From Pseudomonas sp. MPC6 (lineage in GTDB: Bacteria > Pseudomonadota > Gammaproteobacteria > Pseudomonadales > Pseudomonadaceae): a stretch of 64,000 nucleotides of DNA. The DNA lies in assembly GCF_006094435.1 (NCBI RefSeq), contig NZ_CP034783.1, positions 5,173,001 through 5,237,000 of the forward strand, written 5' to 3'. Positions within the stretch are counted from its first letter, which is position 1. Every line of letters begins with the position of its first letter. Below the pieces are notes generated by a model. The model was not told the origin of the DNA, ran no database searches, and was given only the letters and a program-made list of their open reading frames with translations. The position numbers and the translations under genes are program-made. Of the stretch, positions 53,860 to 63,063 are shown one piece after another.

Positions 53860-55314
53860 ATGGCGTTGCCGACCTTACGGACCATTGGTTTCATCATCGG
53901 CATCTTCCTGATCACGCTGGCCATCGCCATGGTCGTGCCCATGGCCACGCTGGTGATCTTCGAGCGCACCGGCGATCTGCCATCGTTTCTCTGGGCGAGC
54001 ATGATCACCTTTGTCGCAGGCCTGGCCCTGGTCATTCCCGGGCGTCCCGAACACGTGCACCTGCGCCCGCGGGACATGTACCTGCTGACCGTCAGCAGTT
54101 GGCTGGTGGTGTGCATTTTCGCCGCGCTACCGTTTCTGCTGACACAACACATCAGCTACACCGACTCGTTCTTCGAAAGCATGTCCGGGATTACCGCCAC
54201 CGGAGCGACGGTGCTCAACCGCCTGGATGACATGTCCCCCGGCATCCTGATGTGGCGCTCGTTGCTGCACTGGATCGGCGGCATCGGGTTTATCGGCATG
54301 GCGGTCGCGATTCTGCCACTGCTGCGCATCGGTGGCATGCGCCTGTTCCAGACCGAGTCGTCGGACCGTTCCGAAAAGGTCATGCCCCGCTCGCACATGG
54401 TGGCGCGCCTGATCGTCGCGGCCTACGTCGGCATTACCATTTTCGGCAGCCTGGCGTTCTGGTGGGCCGGGATGACCCCGTTCGATGCGATCAACCACGC
54501 CATGTCGGCGATCTCCACCGGCGGTTTCTCGACCTCCGACCAGTCCCTGGCCAAATGGACGCAACCGGCGGTGCACTGGGTCGCCATCGTCATCATGATT
54601 CTTGGCAGCCTGCCGTTCACCCTGTACGTGGCGACCTTGCGCGGTAACCGCAAGGCCCTGATCAAGGATCAGCAGGTGCAAGGCTTGCTCGGCATGCTGC
54701 TGGTGACCTGGCTGGTACTCGGCACCTGGTACTGGTGGACCACCGAACTGCATTGGCTCGAGGCATTGCGGCACGTGGCGCTGAACGTGACCTCGGTGGT
54801 GACGACGACAGGCTTCGCGCTTGGGGACTACAGCTTGTGGGGAAATTTCTCGCTGATGTTGTTCTTCTACCTGGGCTTTGTCGGCGGCTGCTCGGGATCG
54901 ACCGCTGGCGGGATCAAGATTTTCCGTTTCCAGGTCGCCTATATCCTGCTCAAGGCCAACCTTAACCAATTGATTCACCCGCGTGCGGTGATCAAGCAAA
55001 AGTACAACGGTCACCGTCTCGACGAAGAGATCGTGCGCTCGATCCTGACCTTTTCGTTCTTCTTCGCCATCACCATCTGCGTGATCGCCCTGCTGCTGTC
55101 GCTGCTCGGCGTGGACTGGATGACCGCCCTTACCGGCGCGGCCAGTACCGTGTCCGGTGTCGGTCCGGGACTGGGCGAGACCATCGGCCCGGCAGGTAAC
55201 TTCGCGTCCCTGCCGGACGCCGCCAAATGGATTCTCTCGTTCGGCATGCTGCTCGGCCGACTGGAGATCATTACGGTATTTGTCCTGTGTATACCGGCGT
55301 TCTGGCGTCACTGA
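53860..55314 (+). CDS. trkH: Potassium uptake protein TrkH
   Basis: TrkH is the membrane subunit of the Trk potassium transporter. The 484-residue product has four repeated two-helix/pore-loop units. Visible pore loops include SMSGITATGATVL, MSAISTGGFST, SVVTTTGFALGD and STVSGVGPGLGE. The ATG at 53860 is used; an in-frame ATG at 53803 lengthens it by 19 residues without support. Its 3' end overlaps the AraC gene on the opposite strand by 44 bases. Confidence 0.94.
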   Translation: MALPTLRTIGFIIGIFLITLAIAMVVPMATLVIFERTGDLPSFLWASMITFVAGLALVIPGRPEHVHLRPRDMYLLTVSSWLVVCIFAALPFLLTQHISYTDSFFESMSGITATGATVLNRLDDMSPGILMWRSLLHWIGGIGFIGMAVAILPLLRIGGMRLFQTESSDRSEKVMPRSHMVARLIVAAYVGITIFGSLAFWWAGMTPFDAINHAMSAISTGGFSTSDQSLAKWTQPAVHWVAIVIMILGSLPFTLYVATLRGNRKALIKDQQVQGLLGMLLVTWLVLGTWYWWTTELHWLEALRHVALNVTSVVTTTGFALGDYSLWGNFSLMLFFYLGFVGGCSGSTAGGIKIFRFQVAYILLKANLNQLIHPRAVIKQKYNGHRLDEEIVRSILTFSFFFAITICVIALLLSLLGVDWMTALTGAASTVSGVGPGLGETIGPAGNFASLPDAAKWILSFGMLLGRLEIITVFVLCIPAFWRH

Positions 55315-56332
55315 CCGGGTTCGGCGTTTCCATCAACCGCACCCGGTACTCGCCGGGGGTGGCATCGAACCAGCGTCGAAAAGCGCGGAAGAAATTGCTC
55401 GGATCGGCGAACCCCAACAGGTAGGCAATCTCCAGCAGGGTCATGCCCGGTTGCGCCAGATACTGCTCCGCCAGTTCGCGCCGGGTGTCGTCCAACAGCG
55501 CCTGGAAACTCGTGCCCTCTTCCTGCAGGCGTCGCTGCAAGGTCCGTTGCGACAGGTGCAGCGTCTGCGCCACGGTATCGCGCTTGGGTTCGCCCTGGGG
55601 CAGCAACCGGCACAACACCTGCCGCGCCTTGTGGGTCACCCGGCTTTCGGAGAACCGCGCCAGGTATTCGCCGGCAAACCGGTCATGCAGCAGCGCCATC
55701 GCCTCGTTGGCCGTCGGCAGCGGCGCTTCCATGTCGGCGCGTTCGAAGATCAACGCGTCATACGGCGCGTTGAATGCCATCGGGGCGTGGAAGGCTTGTT
55801 TATAGGGTTCGAGATTGATCGGCTCATCGCCCTGCAACAACACCTTGCGCGGCTGCAGGATGCGCCCGGTCAACCAGCCACACAGCGCCAGGGCACAGGC
55901 CAGTGAAGCTTCGGCGCTCTGCCGGGTGGGCGGCAGATGGTCGCCATGGACCGTCAGAATCAGCGCGTAGCCTTCATCCAGCAACCGGAAACTCAGGTCG
56001 GCACTTTCAGCGATGATCCGCTGATAACGCACCAGCCGCTGAAAACCTTCGGCCAGGGTCTGGCTGGACATCAGGGCATAGCCCGCCACGTGGAAGGAGG
56101 CCGGCCGCACCACCTTGCCCATGTTCAGGCCAATCGCCGGGTTGCCGGACAGCTCGACCGCACGCTGCCACAGGCGTGTCATGGAATCTTGCGGGAAGCG
56201 CGCGTCCGGATCATCCAGCGCTGAATAGTCGAGTCCCAGTTGCCTGAACAGAACCCGGCAATCCAGGCCATCCATTTCCAGTGCCTTGACAATCCCCATT
56301 GCCCAGCTTGCAGATGTCGTTCGTTCGCTCAT
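55271..56332 (-). CDS. AraC family transcriptional regulator (arabinose-binding-like N-terminus)
   Basis: The 353-residue product has an N-terminal domain of the OruR/Arabinose_bd type (about 1-240) and a C-terminal AraC DNA-binding domain with two helix-turn-helices (LHLSQRTLQRRLQEEGTSF, LLEIAYLLGFADPSNFFRAFRRW). Effector and targets are unknown. Its end overlaps trkH by 44 bases, tail to tail. A separate gene group for amino acid or fatty acid catabolism, the usual targets, is not next to it. Confidence 0.88.
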   Translation of the reverse strand: MSERTTSASWAMGIVKALEMDGLDCRVLFRQLGLDYSALDDPDARFPQDSMTRLWQRAVELSGNPAIGLNMGKVVRPASFHVAGYALMSSQTLAEGFQRLVRYQRIIAESADLSFRLLDEGYALILTVHGDHLPPTRQSAEASLACALALCGWLTGRILQPRKVLLQGDEPINLEPYKQAFHAPMAFNAPYDALIFERADMEAPLPTANEAMALLHDRFAGEYLARFSESRVTHKARQVLCRLLPQGEPKRDTVAQTLHLSQRTLQRRLQEEGTSFQALLDDTRRELAEQYLAQPGMTLLEIAYLLGFADPSNFFRAFRRWFDATPGEYRVRLMETPNPVSDARTPVYTGQIP

Positions 56333-56492
56333 GGCGTGTTCTTAAATGATGAGCCGCACGCAGCGGCCGATTTCCGAAGGATACTAAAGTGGCGCCCATA
56401 GTCACTGGCTGATGCCATTGTTCACTCTAGACTTAAATAAGCTACCCGCAGAACAACTTGCAGTCAGAACAATAACCACCGAGATCGCGGTC

Positions 56493-56804
56493 GTGGAAAA
56501 CATCAGACGTTTCAACAGTTTCGCTGAGTTTTACCCGTATTACCTCAGCGAACACAGCAACAGTACCTGCCGACGACTGCACTTTATCGGCACGACGCTG
56601 GTGATCTTCATCCTGGCCCTGACCCTCGGCAAAGGTGCCTGGCTGATGTTGCTGACCTTGCCGCTGGCGGGTTACAGCTTCGCCTGGATCGGGCATTTCT
56701 TCTTCGAAAAAAACCGTCCCGCGACCTTCCAGCACCCGCTGTACAGCCTGCTCGGCGATTTCGTGATGTACCGGGACATGATCCTGGGTCGCGTGCCGTT
56801 CTAG
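56493..56804 (+). CDS. DUF962 / Mpo1-like protein
   Basis: The product, about 103 residues, has two to three membrane segments and the full Mpo1 pattern. The first motif is FYPYYLSEHSNSTCRRLHFIGT and the second is WIGHFFFEKNRPATFQHP with LGDF, where the histidines act as iron ligands. Yeast Mpo1 is an Fe(II) dioxygenase that removes one carbon from 2-hydroxy fatty acids. A GTG at 56493 is chosen to match family length; an ATG at 56412 in the same frame is possible. A gene for an HD-domain oxygenase follows 27 bases later. Confidence 0.85.
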   Translation: MENIRRFNSFAEFYPYYLSEHSNSTCRRLHFIGTTLVIFILALTLGKGAWLMLLTLPLAGYSFAWIGHFFFEKNRPATFQHPLYSLLGDFVMYRDMILGRVPF

Positions 56805-56831
56805 GGGCAATCCGTCAACCGAGGACAGTCG

Positions 56832-57422
56832 ATGAATGCCAACGCCCGTTTCACCCACATGAAGGACGGCACGCAGGAAGACTGGGCGATCATCGCCGCC
56901 GACTTCAGTGCCCACGCCCGACAACTGCCGACGCGGATTGTGGCGCACCTGAAATTGCTCGAGGGTGACTTCGGCGGCTTCCCGGTGGATCGCCTGACCC
57001 ACTCCCTGCAAACCGCCACCCGCGCCTGGCGCGATGGTCGCGACGAAGAATACGTGGTCTGCGCCCTGCTTCACGACATCGGTGACACCCTGGGTTCCTA
57101 TAACCATCCAGACATCGCCGCGGCGATCCTCAAGCCGTTCGTCAGCGCCGAGAATCTGTGGATGGTGGAAAAACACGGGATCTTCCAGGGGTATTACTTC
57201 TTCCATTACCTGGGCATGGACCGGCATTTGCGCGAGCAATTCAGCGGCCATCCGCAGTATCAGGCGACGATCGAATTCTGCGCCAGATATGATGCGGCGG
57301 GGTTTGATCCGGCGTATGACACGCTGCCGTTGAGCTTCTTCGAGCCAATGATGGAGCGGGTGTTTGCGCAGCCGAGGAATTCGATTTACAAGGCGGCGAT
57401 GGCGGAGCATGCGCCAGCCTGA
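56832..57422 (+). CDS. HD-domain oxygenase-like protein (PhnZ/TmpB family)
   Basis: The 196-residue product is an HD-domain protein. Metal ligands of the mixed-valent di-iron oxygenases (PhnZ, TmpB, myo-inositol oxygenase group) can be placed at His57, His81-Asp82, His92, His115 and Asp154 (FCARYDAAGF). The spacing is close to that of PhnZ. Known members cleave C-P or C-C bonds of hydroxylated substrates. No phosphonate genes are nearby. It starts after a GAGGA site and follows the Mpo1-like gene. Confidence 0.75.
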   Translation: MNANARFTHMKDGTQEDWAIIAADFSAHARQLPTRIVAHLKLLEGDFGGFPVDRLTHSLQTATRAWRDGRDEEYVVCALLHDIGDTLGSYNHPDIAAAILKPFVSAENLWMVEKHGIFQGYYFFHYLGMDRHLREQFSGHPQYQATIEFCARYDAAGFDPAYDTLPLSFFEPMMERVFAQPRNSIYKAAMAEHAPA

Positions 57423-57452
57423 CAGATCCAGAGTGCACTGACACCGTTGTCC

Positions 57453-58268
57453 TTAAGCCGGCTCTGCGACTTCCACCGCCTTCAACTGCGCCTCCCGCGC
57501 CTGGGCATCCGCCAACCGATACAACTCGATCGAGCCGTCCCAATGCTCGATCAACGCCGTGCACGACTCCACCCAATCCCCGCAATTGAGGTAATCCACC
57601 TCGCCCACCTTGCGGATCTCGGCATGGTGGATGTGCCCGCACACCACCCCATGCAGTCCGCGTTTGACGCATTCGTGGGCAATGGCTTCTTCAAAATCGC
57701 TGATGAAGCTGACCGCTGTCTTCACCTTGTGCTTGAGATACGCCGACAACGACCAGTAGCCATAGCCATAACGGGCACGCCAATGATTGAGCCAGCGGTT
57801 GAGGGTCAGGGTCACTTCGTAGGCGGAGTCGCCAAGAAAGGCCAGCCAGCGGTGGTAACGGGTGATCACATCGAACTGGTCGCCATGGATCACCAGCAAA
57901 TGACGGCCATCGGCGGTGACGTGCACGGCTTCGTCCACCAACTGGATGTTGCCCAGGATCAGCTTCGAGTAACGGCGCAGGAACTCGTCATGGTTGCCGG
58001 TAACGTAAATCACCTCGGTGCCGCGCTTGCTCATGGTCAGCAAACGACGGATCACATTGGTGTGCGCCTGGGGCCAGTAAATGCCGCCGCGCAGTTTCCA
58101 GCCGTCGATGATGTCGCCGACCAGGTAGACCTTGTCCGCATGGTAGCCCTTGAGAAACTGCGACAGGTGCTCGGCCTGGCAATCCCGGGTCCCGAGGTGC
58201 ACATCGGAAATCCACAAGGTCCGCACACGTTGCTTGCGACTGGGTTTGGCGAACTCGGCGCTGGTCAT
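57453..58268 (-). CDS. Metallophosphoesterase, UDP-2,3-diacylglucosamine pyrophosphatase-like
   Basis: The 271-residue product has the calcineurin-like metal motifs DVHLGTRDC, GDIIDGW, TGNHDEF, HGDQFD and GHIHHAEI. It resembles the LpxH/LpxH2 group, which removes UMP from UDP-2,3-diacylglucosamine in lipid A synthesis. The bona fide lpxH is usually elsewhere in Pseudomonas, so this could be a paralogue. The ATG at 58268 is used; a TTG six bases earlier is unlikely. Confidence 0.82.
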   Translation of the reverse strand: MTSAEFAKPSRKQRVRTLWISDVHLGTRDCQAEHLSQFLKGYHADKVYLVGDIIDGWKLRGGIYWPQAHTNVIRRLLTMSKRGTEVIYVTGNHDEFLRRYSKLILGNIQLVDEAVHVTADGRHLLVIHGDQFDVITRYHRWLAFLGDSAYEVTLTLNRWLNHWRARYGYGYWSLSAYLKHKVKTAVSFISDFEEAIAHECVKRGLHGVVCGHIHHAEIRKVGEVDYLNCGDWVESCTALIEHWDGSIELYRLADAQAREAQLKAVEVAEPA

Positions 58269-58404
58269 GGGCAACCCTCTGGCGTTTGTTTGGGCAAGCT
58301 TGCGCCGGCCGGATTAATGGCCCATGACAGAGGCAAGTCAGTCCCGTGACAGCGCTCGCGTACGCCCTCGGTGTAGAATGGCGACCTTATTCGGGAGACC
58401 TGCG

Positions 58405-59169
58405 ATGAGACCGATCCTCACGCTACGCCAGTACAGCGACGAGCTGATCGTCCACAGCCACGACCACGCGCAACTGGTGTTCGGACTGTCTGGCGCGCTG
58501 GATTTCGAGGTCGACGGACGCGGCAGCCAGGTGGTCCAGCAGAGTTTCGTGGTGGTGCCGTCCGGTTTTCACCATGCCTGCGGCAGCGCCAATGGCAGCC
58601 GTTGCCTGGTGCTGGATGTGCCAGGCGATGAGTGGGTCTTGCAGTCACTGGGTGATCACGCGCAAGCCAGCCGGCGCTTGCTCGACAACGCCGGGCGCCT
58701 GCCGCTGGATGCCGGGCAAAGCCAACTGGTGAACTGGCTGGCGGCCAGCCAGGTCAGTGATCCTCTGATCGCGCAACAGGGTGCGGTGCTGTTGCTGGCC
58801 AGCCTCAACCATGCCAAACCGCAGGTGGTGGGCGGTCGGCGCCTGCCCTATGCGGCGCTCAATGCGCATATTGATCAGCATGCAGCCTACCCGTTGCAAG
58901 TCGCCGACCTGGCGCGTATCGCCGGACTGTCCAGCGCCCGGGTGCATGCGCGCTTCGTTGCCGAATGCGGTCAGACCCCGATGGACTATATCCGTAGCCG
59001 GCGCTTGCATATGGCCGTGGGCATGCTGCGGGATTCGGCGCTGCCCATTGGTGAGATCGCCAGTCGGGTCGGCTACAGCTCGCAGAGCGCCTTCGCGGCC
59101 GCGGTGCTGCGCGAATTTGGCGCCTCGCCCGGCACATTGCGGCGCGAGGCTGGCGACAAACAACGATAG
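58405..59169 (+). CDS. AraC family transcriptional regulator (cupin N-terminus)
   Basis: The 254-residue product has an N-terminal cupin-like sensor (about 1-130, VHSHDHAQLVFGLSGAL) and a C-terminal AraC DNA-binding domain (LARIAGLSSARVHARFVAECG, IGEIASRVGYSSQSAFAAAV). A GGGAGA site precedes the ATG at 58405. It lies just before a DMT exporter in the same direction, and may regulate it; this is inference. Confidence 0.88.
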   Translation: MRPILTLRQYSDELIVHSHDHAQLVFGLSGALDFEVDGRGSQVVQQSFVVVPSGFHHACGSANGSRCLVLDVPGDEWVLQSLGDHAQASRRLLDNAGRLPLDAGQSQLVNWLAASQVSDPLIAQQGAVLLLASLNHAKPQVVGGRRLPYAALNAHIDQHAAYPLQVADLARIAGLSSARVHARFVAECGQTPMDYIRSRRLHMAVGMLRDSALPIGEIASRVGYSSQSAFAAAVLREFGASPGTLRREAGDKQR

Positions 59170-59206
59170 TTTGTCGACAGACACAGATGGCCTCACACGA
59201 TTCAAT

Positions 59207-59239
59207 GTAGGAGCTGCCGCAGCCTGCGGCAGCTCCTAC
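59207..59239. repeat. Perfect REP-like palindrome
   Basis: Arms of 15 bases (GTAGGAGCTGCCGCA and its complement) surround a three-base loop. It is a compact variant of the REP core that lies between the AraC regulator and the DMT transporter genes. Confidence 0.85.
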
Positions 59240-59303
59240 CCGGGACCGTGCTCACGTTGGTGAGCGTTGTCCGGCAGATTCGATACGTTCATCAAGGATT
59301 GCA

Positions 59304-60197
59304 ATGACTCCCCGTACCGCCCTTGGCGCCCTGCATATCGGCGCACTGATGTTTGGCCTGACCGGTGTGTTCGGCAAACTCGCCGCCGCCTCCCCCGCCG
59401 TCATCGTTTTCGGGCGTGCCGCCTTTGCCGTGCTGGCGTTGGCGTTTTTTGCGCGGTTCGCCAGCGCTACGCGCTGGCGCAAGCTCGAGGCCGTGGACTG
59501 GCGCCGGTTGTTGCTCAGCGGCTTGCTGCTGGCCGGGCACTGGGTCAGTTTTTTCATTGCGGTGAAGGTCGCCGGCGTGGCGATCGCGACCCTGGGTTTT
59601 GCCAGTTTCCCGGCGTTTACCGTGATCCTCGAAGGGCTGATCTTCCGCGAGCGGATTCGCGCCAACGAAATCCTGCTGGTGGTGCTGGTGAGCGTCGGGC
59701 TGGTGCTGGTCACGCCGGACTTCGATCTGGCCAGTGGCGCCACCACCGGCCTGCTGTGGGCGGTGGCTTCCGGCTTGCTGTTCGCCCTGCTGTCGTTGAC
59801 CAACCGAGCCAGCTCCGGGCGCATCCCGCCGGTGCAGGCGGCGCTGTGTCAGAACGTGGTGGTCGCGCTGTGCCTGCTGCCGGTGGCGGCACCGCAATTG
59901 AGCGAGGTGCGCGCCCTCGACTGGCTGTGGATTGGCCTGCTCGGAGTGTTCTGCACCGGCGTCGCTCATAGCCTGTTCGTCGCCAGCCTGGCAGTGATCA
60001 AGGCGCGAACCGCCGCGGTGGTGTTCGCCCTGGAGCCGGTTTACGGAATCACCATGGCCTGGTTGCTGTTCGATGAAAACCCGACGCTGCGCATGCTGTT
60101 CGGCGGTGCGCTGATCATCGTAGCGATTGTGGTGTCCAGCCGGCTCTCGGGCGGTTCAAGCAACAAGACCGTTGCGGCACAAGCCCCGTCTCACTGA
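59304..60197 (+). CDS. DMT family exporter (EamA)
   Basis: The 297-residue product has ten predicted transmembrane helices in two EamA halves. The first runs from about residue 7 (ALGALHIGALMFGLTGVFGKLA) and the second from about 150. The loop containing EPVYGITMAWLLFDENPT is typical. Drug or metabolite export is the general role; the substrate is unknown. Its stop overlaps the end of the SelT/W/H-like gene by seven bases. Confidence 0.9.
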   Translation: MTPRTALGALHIGALMFGLTGVFGKLAAASPAVIVFGRAAFAVLALAFFARFASATRWRKLEAVDWRRLLLSGLLLAGHWVSFFIAVKVAGVAIATLGFASFPAFTVILEGLIFRERIRANEILLVVLVSVGLVLVTPDFDLASGATTGLLWAVASGLLFALLSLTNRASSGRIPPVQAALCQNVVVALCLLPVAAPQLSEVRALDWLWIGLLGVFCTGVAHSLFVASLAVIKARTAAVVFALEPVYGITMAWLLFDENPTLRMLFGGALIIVAIVVSSRLSGGSSNKTVAAQAPSH

Positions 60198-60478
60198 GTG
60201 CGGTCGTTGTGCCCCAAGTCGCGGTCCGGATCGATCCGGTCGCGGACCCGCTGCTTGAGCACCTTGGCCTCGGGAAAACCGCCGTCGGCCTTGCGTTCCC
60301 AGATTTGCACCTCGTCACAAAAAATGTGAAAGACCCCGCCGGTGCCGGGCACCAGGGACACTTTGCCCAGGTCGTCGCCAAAGGTACTGAGCAGTTCCTG
60401 GGCCAGCCAGGCCGCACGCAACAGCCATTGGCATTGCGTGCAATAAGTGATGACGATTTCCGGTTTATGCGCGGTCAT
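60191..60478 (-). CDS. SelT/SelW/SelH family thioredoxin-like protein
   Basis: The 95-residue product is an Rdx-family protein with the redox motif CTQC (Cys13, Cys16) directly after the first strand (IVITYCTQCQWLLRAAWLAQELL). The second family motif VFHIFCDEVQIWERKADGGFPEAK is present in full. A cysteine replaces the selenocysteine of the animal relatives. Function is unknown. The ATG at 60478 gives family length. Confidence 0.88.
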   Translation of the reverse strand: MTAHKPEIVITYCTQCQWLLRAAWLAQELLSTFGDDLGKVSLVPGTGGVFHIFCDEVQIWERKADGGFPEAKVLKQRVRDRIDPDRDLGHNDRTQ

Positions 60479-60552
60479 GATGGGCAGGATTCCTGGGCCA
60501 GAGGGCGTCGCTATCATAACCGGGTTTATCGTTTGCCCCGATCTTTTGACCT

Positions 60553-62382
60553 TCAGCGGATGCCGGCCAATAAACTCCGGGCGGTCTGTCTGAGTGGCTC
60601 GTCGCCGTCCTTGAGCAGCTCGTTGAGCAGTTCGATGGCGCTGTCCAGGTCGCCGTCATCGATGCAGGTCTGGGCCTGCTCCAGTTTGCCTGCATTGCTC
60701 GATTCGGACGGCTCAGGATCCTCGGCACTCAACGGTTCAAGTTCCAGGGACAAGCCGGTATCTGCGAATCCGTCGAGAAAGTCGTCATCCAGCGGCTGCG
60801 CATCAGGTTCGGCCACCCACTCGAACGCGGGTTCGTCCAGCGTCGGTTCGTCAGGCATTTCGAACACATCGGGCAAGACGTGCAAATTCGAGGTGAATTC
60901 AGGCTCGTGGGGGCGTGACGGCTCATTCGGCGATGCGGCGGCGGGCGGTGAAGTGTCGAAGGGGCTGATCAAGTCCCAGTTCGAATCCATCGACAGGTCA
61001 TCCAGGTTCAACTGGAACTCATCGCTGGCGGCGGCCTGGGGCTGCGCAACCAAGGGCGGCGTGATGTTCGGTGAGATGTTCGGTGAGATGTTCGGTGCGA
61101 CGTTCGGTGCGATGGCCAAGGCGGCCACAGTGCCCAGTTTCGGATAACGCTCACGCATTTCCTGAAGCTGGTGCGGGTCGAATCCGGTATCACGCAGGCT
61201 GTTTTCCTGCGCTTCATAGGCGGACACGTCACCCTGCCGGCCCAGCACTTCCAACAGCTGCACGGCCAGATCGGTGCGGTTCGGCTCCTTGACCAACGCC
61301 TCCCTCAACACACCGGCCGCTTCGGAAAAACGGCCATAGGCCAGATAGATGCCGACCCCTTCGAGCACATCGCCCGCCGACGACTCTTCGCCCTGGCCGG
61401 ATGCCGGAGCAGGCGGCTGCGCTCGCCGATCCAGCACCGGCTCCTGCCGTGACGGCAAAACGGCTAACGGCTCAGGGGCTGCCTGACCCTGCTGTCGCCG
61501 ACGGCGAATGAACCATCCGAGCAACGCCAGGGCCACCAGCAACAGCACCCCGTAGATCAGTGGCCAGTGAGTCGTCTCGACTTTTTCAACGGCAACCGGC
61601 GCTGGCGCCGCAACGTCTGGCGCAACAGGCGCAACAGGCGCAACTGCAGCCTGGGTGACTTGCGCCAATTGAGTCTGCAACTCGGTGACCTGTTTTTTCT
61701 GGCCGGCAATGTGCTCGTTCTGAGCCTGCAATTTTGCATTCAGCTCATCGATCGTGGTTTGCAACGCCTGGTTCTTCAGGACGCTGACGGCCAGTTGCTC
61801 GGCAACAGGATCAGTGACCGGCGCGGCAGCCGGTTGCTCGACAGGCGGGGTGAGCGGCTTTTTGCTCTTCACCGCAGGTGGCACTGCCACGGCCGGCTCG
61901 ACACTCGGGAATCCGGACGATTGAGTGCTGGCAACCGGTTCGTCAGCCACCGGAACAATCCCCGGTGCGCCCGGCGGGTCGATCAATACCGTGTACTCGC
62001 GCAGCAAGCGTCCGTTGGGCTGATTGAGCTGCACCAGGAAATTGAGGAAGGGCTCATTGACCGGCTTGTTGGAGCTCACCCGGATCAGCCGGCGGTCGCC
62101 GCGCAGGATCGGCGTGAACTTCAGGTCGTTGAGGAAGAACGCCCGATCAACGCCGGCGCGGCTGAATTCTTCTGCCGTCGCCAGGCTGACCGACAACTCG
62201 CCCTCCGCAAGGCCCGCGGCGTCCATCAGGGCGATGTCGGCACGCAGCGGTTGATTCAGTGCCGAATGCAGGGTGATTTCACCCAAGCCCAGCGCGGGGG
62301 CCAATGCCGAGTAGGCAACAGCACCACCGACCAGAAGCAGCCTGGCGCAACCCCGCAATACCATGTGCAAACTCTCGAGCAT
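60553..62382 (-). CDS. FimV-like membrane protein
   Basis: The product, about 609 residues, has a signal sequence at about 10-33, then the FimV/LysM-linked N-terminal domain (LGEITLHSALNQPLRADIAL, FLNFLVQLNQPNGRLLREYTVLID). A coiled coil follows (about 200-245), then a transmembrane helix (about 270-293), and a cytoplasmic acidic part. The C-terminus has the FimV motif (LEQAQTCIDDGDLDSAIELLNELL). FimV proteins organise poles and type IV pili. This copy is shorter than FimV itself (about 920 residues in P. aeruginosa). The ATG at 62382 sits after an AAGGG site. Confidence 0.82.
   Translation of the reverse strand: MLESLHMVLRGCARLLLVGGAVAYSALAPALGLGEITLHSALNQPLRADIALMDAAGLAEGELSVSLATAEEFSRAGVDRAFFLNDLKFTPILRGDRRLIRVSSNKPVNEPFLNFLVQLNQPNGRLLREYTVLIDPPGAPGIVPVADEPVASTQSSGFPSVEPAVAVPPAVKSKKPLTPPVEQPAAAPVTDPVAEQLAVSVLKNQALQTTIDELNAKLQAQNEHIAGQKKQVTELQTQLAQVTQAAVAPVAPVAPDVAAPAPVAVEKVETTHWPLIYGVLLLVALALLGWFIRRRRQQGQAAPEPLAVLPSRQEPVLDRRAQPPAPASGQGEESSAGDVLEGVGIYLAYGRFSEAAGVLREALVKEPNRTDLAVQLLEVLGRQGDVSAYEAQENSLRDTGFDPHQLQEMRERYPKLGTVAALAIAPNVAPNISPNISPNITPPLVAQPQAAASDEFQLNLDDLSMDSNWDLISPFDTSPPAAASPNEPSRPHEPEFTSNLHVLPDVFEMPDEPTLDEPAFEWVAEPDAQPLDDDFLDGFADTGLSLELEPLSAEDPEPSESSNAGKLEQAQTCIDDGDLDSAIELLNELLKDGDEPLRQTARSLLAGIR
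61063..61110. repeat. Four tandem 12-base repeats inside the FimV-like gene
   Basis: Four copies of ATGTTCGGTGAG (last two with one or two changes) encode an Asn-Ile-Ser/Thr-Pro motif repeated in the cytoplasmic part. Changes in copy number would keep the frame. Confidence 0.85.
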
Positions 62383-62510
62383 GAGCATCCCTTGGATAAC
62401 CGGAACCAACTTGTACGCGTTCGCACATCCGGTACGAACACGATATTGCCGACTAGTTCTTTATAGTCTGCCCAACGGGGTATCTCAAAGGACCGGCACG
62501 CGGCTATGCC

Positions 62511-62945
62511 TCAAGATTTTTCCAGGTTGGCCAGTATGTGACCGTGAACCCGCATGCAGATTTTCAGATCCGCTTCATCAACGCCTTCGAACAGTTCGTG
62601 ACGCAACTGGGTGGCAATGGTTTCAATCTGGTCGATCAGGGGGTGGGCCGGGGCACAGAGGACGATCTTCTTGGCCCGGCGGTCTTCCAGTACCGATTGA
62701 CGTTGCACCAGTCCCTGGCCTTCCAGGCTGTCGAGCAACCGGGCCAGGGTCGGCCCTTCTACGCCGACGCTTTGCGCCAGTTCGCGTTGGGTGGGTGCAT
62801 CGTCGAAACGCGCCAGGTGCAGCAGCACCAGCCAGCGTGCCTGGGACAGTCCCAGGCCGGCCAGGCGGCGGTCCAGTTCGGCACGCCAGCCACGTGACAT
62901 CTGGGCCAGTTGCATGCCAAAGCGGTGTTGATCGGTGAACGGCAT
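62511..62945 (-). CDS. MarR family transcriptional regulator
   Basis: The 144-residue product is a winged-helix MarR regulator with recognition helix region TQRELAQSVGVEGPTLARLLDSLEGQGLV and wing SVLEDRRAKKIVL. The effector and targets are unknown. It lies divided between the FimV-like gene and recQ. The same trio of MarR, FimV-like and recQ genes is known in P. aeruginosa near hptB, as remembered, not checked. Confidence 0.9.
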   Translation of the reverse strand: MPFTDQHRFGMQLAQMSRGWRAELDRRLAGLGLSQARWLVLLHLARFDDAPTQRELAQSVGVEGPTLARLLDSLEGQGLVQRQSVLEDRRAKKIVLCAPAHPLIDQIETIATQLRHELFEGVDEADLKICMRVHGHILANLEKS

Positions 62946-63063
62946 AAAACACTCATGATTAGGCTGAAATAGAGAAATACTAATTATTAGTCAGCTAAGC
63001 ATGACCCTTGGCTATAGGCAAGGGTTGCCATTCAGTGAATCGTTACATCTGTATACCAAGCCA

